Below are positions 17,760-17,778 of a stretch of DNA of 17,778 bases, piece by piece. Location: assembly GCF_000972705.2 (NCBI RefSeq), contig NZ_LATL02000209.1, positions 1 to 17,778 of the forward strand, given 5' to 3'. The position numbers and the translations under genes were made by a program. The stretch is from Limnoraphis robusta CS-951. Its GTDB lineage: Bacteria > Cyanobacteriota > Cyanobacteriia > Cyanobacteriales > Microcoleaceae. The stretch's first letter is position 1, and each line of letters starts with the position of its first letter. The notes beneath the pieces were generated by a model. The model searched no databases. It had not been told where the DNA came from and worked only from the letters and a program-made list of their open reading frames with translations.

Positions 17760-17778
17760 GATGTGATCTTACAATTTA
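17760..17778 (-). other. Spacer cut by the right window edge
   Basis: Nineteen bases of a spacer follow the last repeat and run to the window end, so the array continues to the right. The inferred leader would lie beyond it. Confidence 0.95.

Larger units (their letters stand above)
1..17778 (-). CRISPR. Giant CRISPR array (interior segment, both ends outside the window)
   Basis: A 37-bp repeat begins GTTTCAATCCC and ends ATTGTAAC on the plus strand. It recurs about every 73 bp from edge to edge: 243 full copies plus a 21-bp partial copy, counted by hand. The 243 complete spacers are 31-47 nt long and nearly all unique. The array would be transcribed as one long precursor and cut in each repeat to give crRNAs. 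Minus-strand transcription is inferred because that strand places the CCC/GGG hairpin directly before an ATTGAAAC end, matching the 8-nt 5' handle layout of cyanobacterial repeats. No leader, cas gene or degenerate terminal repeat is present, so the full array is longer than this. The associated system is probably type I-D or type III, but this cannot be decided here. The array identity is certain; strand and subtype are inferred. Confidence 0.99.

Noticed and set aside
1..17778. Insertion sequence, prophage remnant, or tandem satellite explanation for the repeats
   Set aside because: The repeat period is regular with unique 31-47 nt inserts. No transposase, terminal inverted repeats or target duplications are seen, and the repeat has the hairpin and handle structure of a CRISPR repeat.

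Overview
The whole window is the interior of one very large CRISPR array. I find no protein-coding gene, no RNA gene, no leader, no cas gene and no array terminus. By hand I count 243 complete 37-bp direct repeats plus the last 21 bp of another at the left edge. They enclose 243 complete spacers (31-47 nt, about 36 nt on average, commonest lengths 34 and 35), and a 244th spacer is cut by the right edge. Both ends of the array lie outside the window. The short ORFs that can be drawn here are repeat units read in frame and are not genes.

Organism: most likely a cyanobacterium, probably filamentous. Read on the minus strand, the repeat is GTTACAATT...AATCCCTATTAGGGATTGAAAC: a CCC/GGG hairpin followed by an 8-nt ATTGAAAC end. 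That is the layout of cyanobacterial repeats whose crRNAs carry an (A)(C/T)TGAAAC-type 5' handle. The cyanobacterial HIP1 octamer GCGATCGC occurs four times in about 8.7 kb of spacer DNA, where about 0.13 would be expected by chance. Repeats of this kind usually accompany type I-D and/or type III (III-B/III-D) systems, but no cas gene is visible here to decide.

Orientation: hairpin position and the ATTGAAAC end favour transcription from right to left (minus strand). The leader and newest spacers would then lie beyond position 17778 and older spacers to the left. This is inference.

Layout: (1) 1-11042, one partial and 151 full repeats of the main type (A at repeat position 29, TTAATTG). (2) 11083-13381, 32 consecutive repeats with one substitution (C at position 29, TTCATTG). 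(3) 13417-17759, 60 repeats of the main type again. I saw no other repeat variation. A clean A-C-A block is hard to explain by simple leader-end copying and is the most informative structural feature of the window.

Notable spacers: a pair sharing 33 nt with one identical boundary (12073-12108, 12223-12255); a pair matching 20/22 in shifted register (601-634, 2625-2658); a pair that can both be translated as LIAYG(G/A)S with different synonymous codons (10456-10489, 10669-10709); a pair sharing the first 11 nt at the presumed seed end (235-275, 7166-7207); a spacer containing what looks like the cyanobacterial rRNA-operon box A antiterminator (7682-7718); several spacers made of perfect hairpins or terminator-like sequence; and at least six acidic-coding spacers all pointing the same way. 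Spacer lengths are not randomly ordered: six consecutive spacers at 5545-5967 are all 39 or 40 nt.
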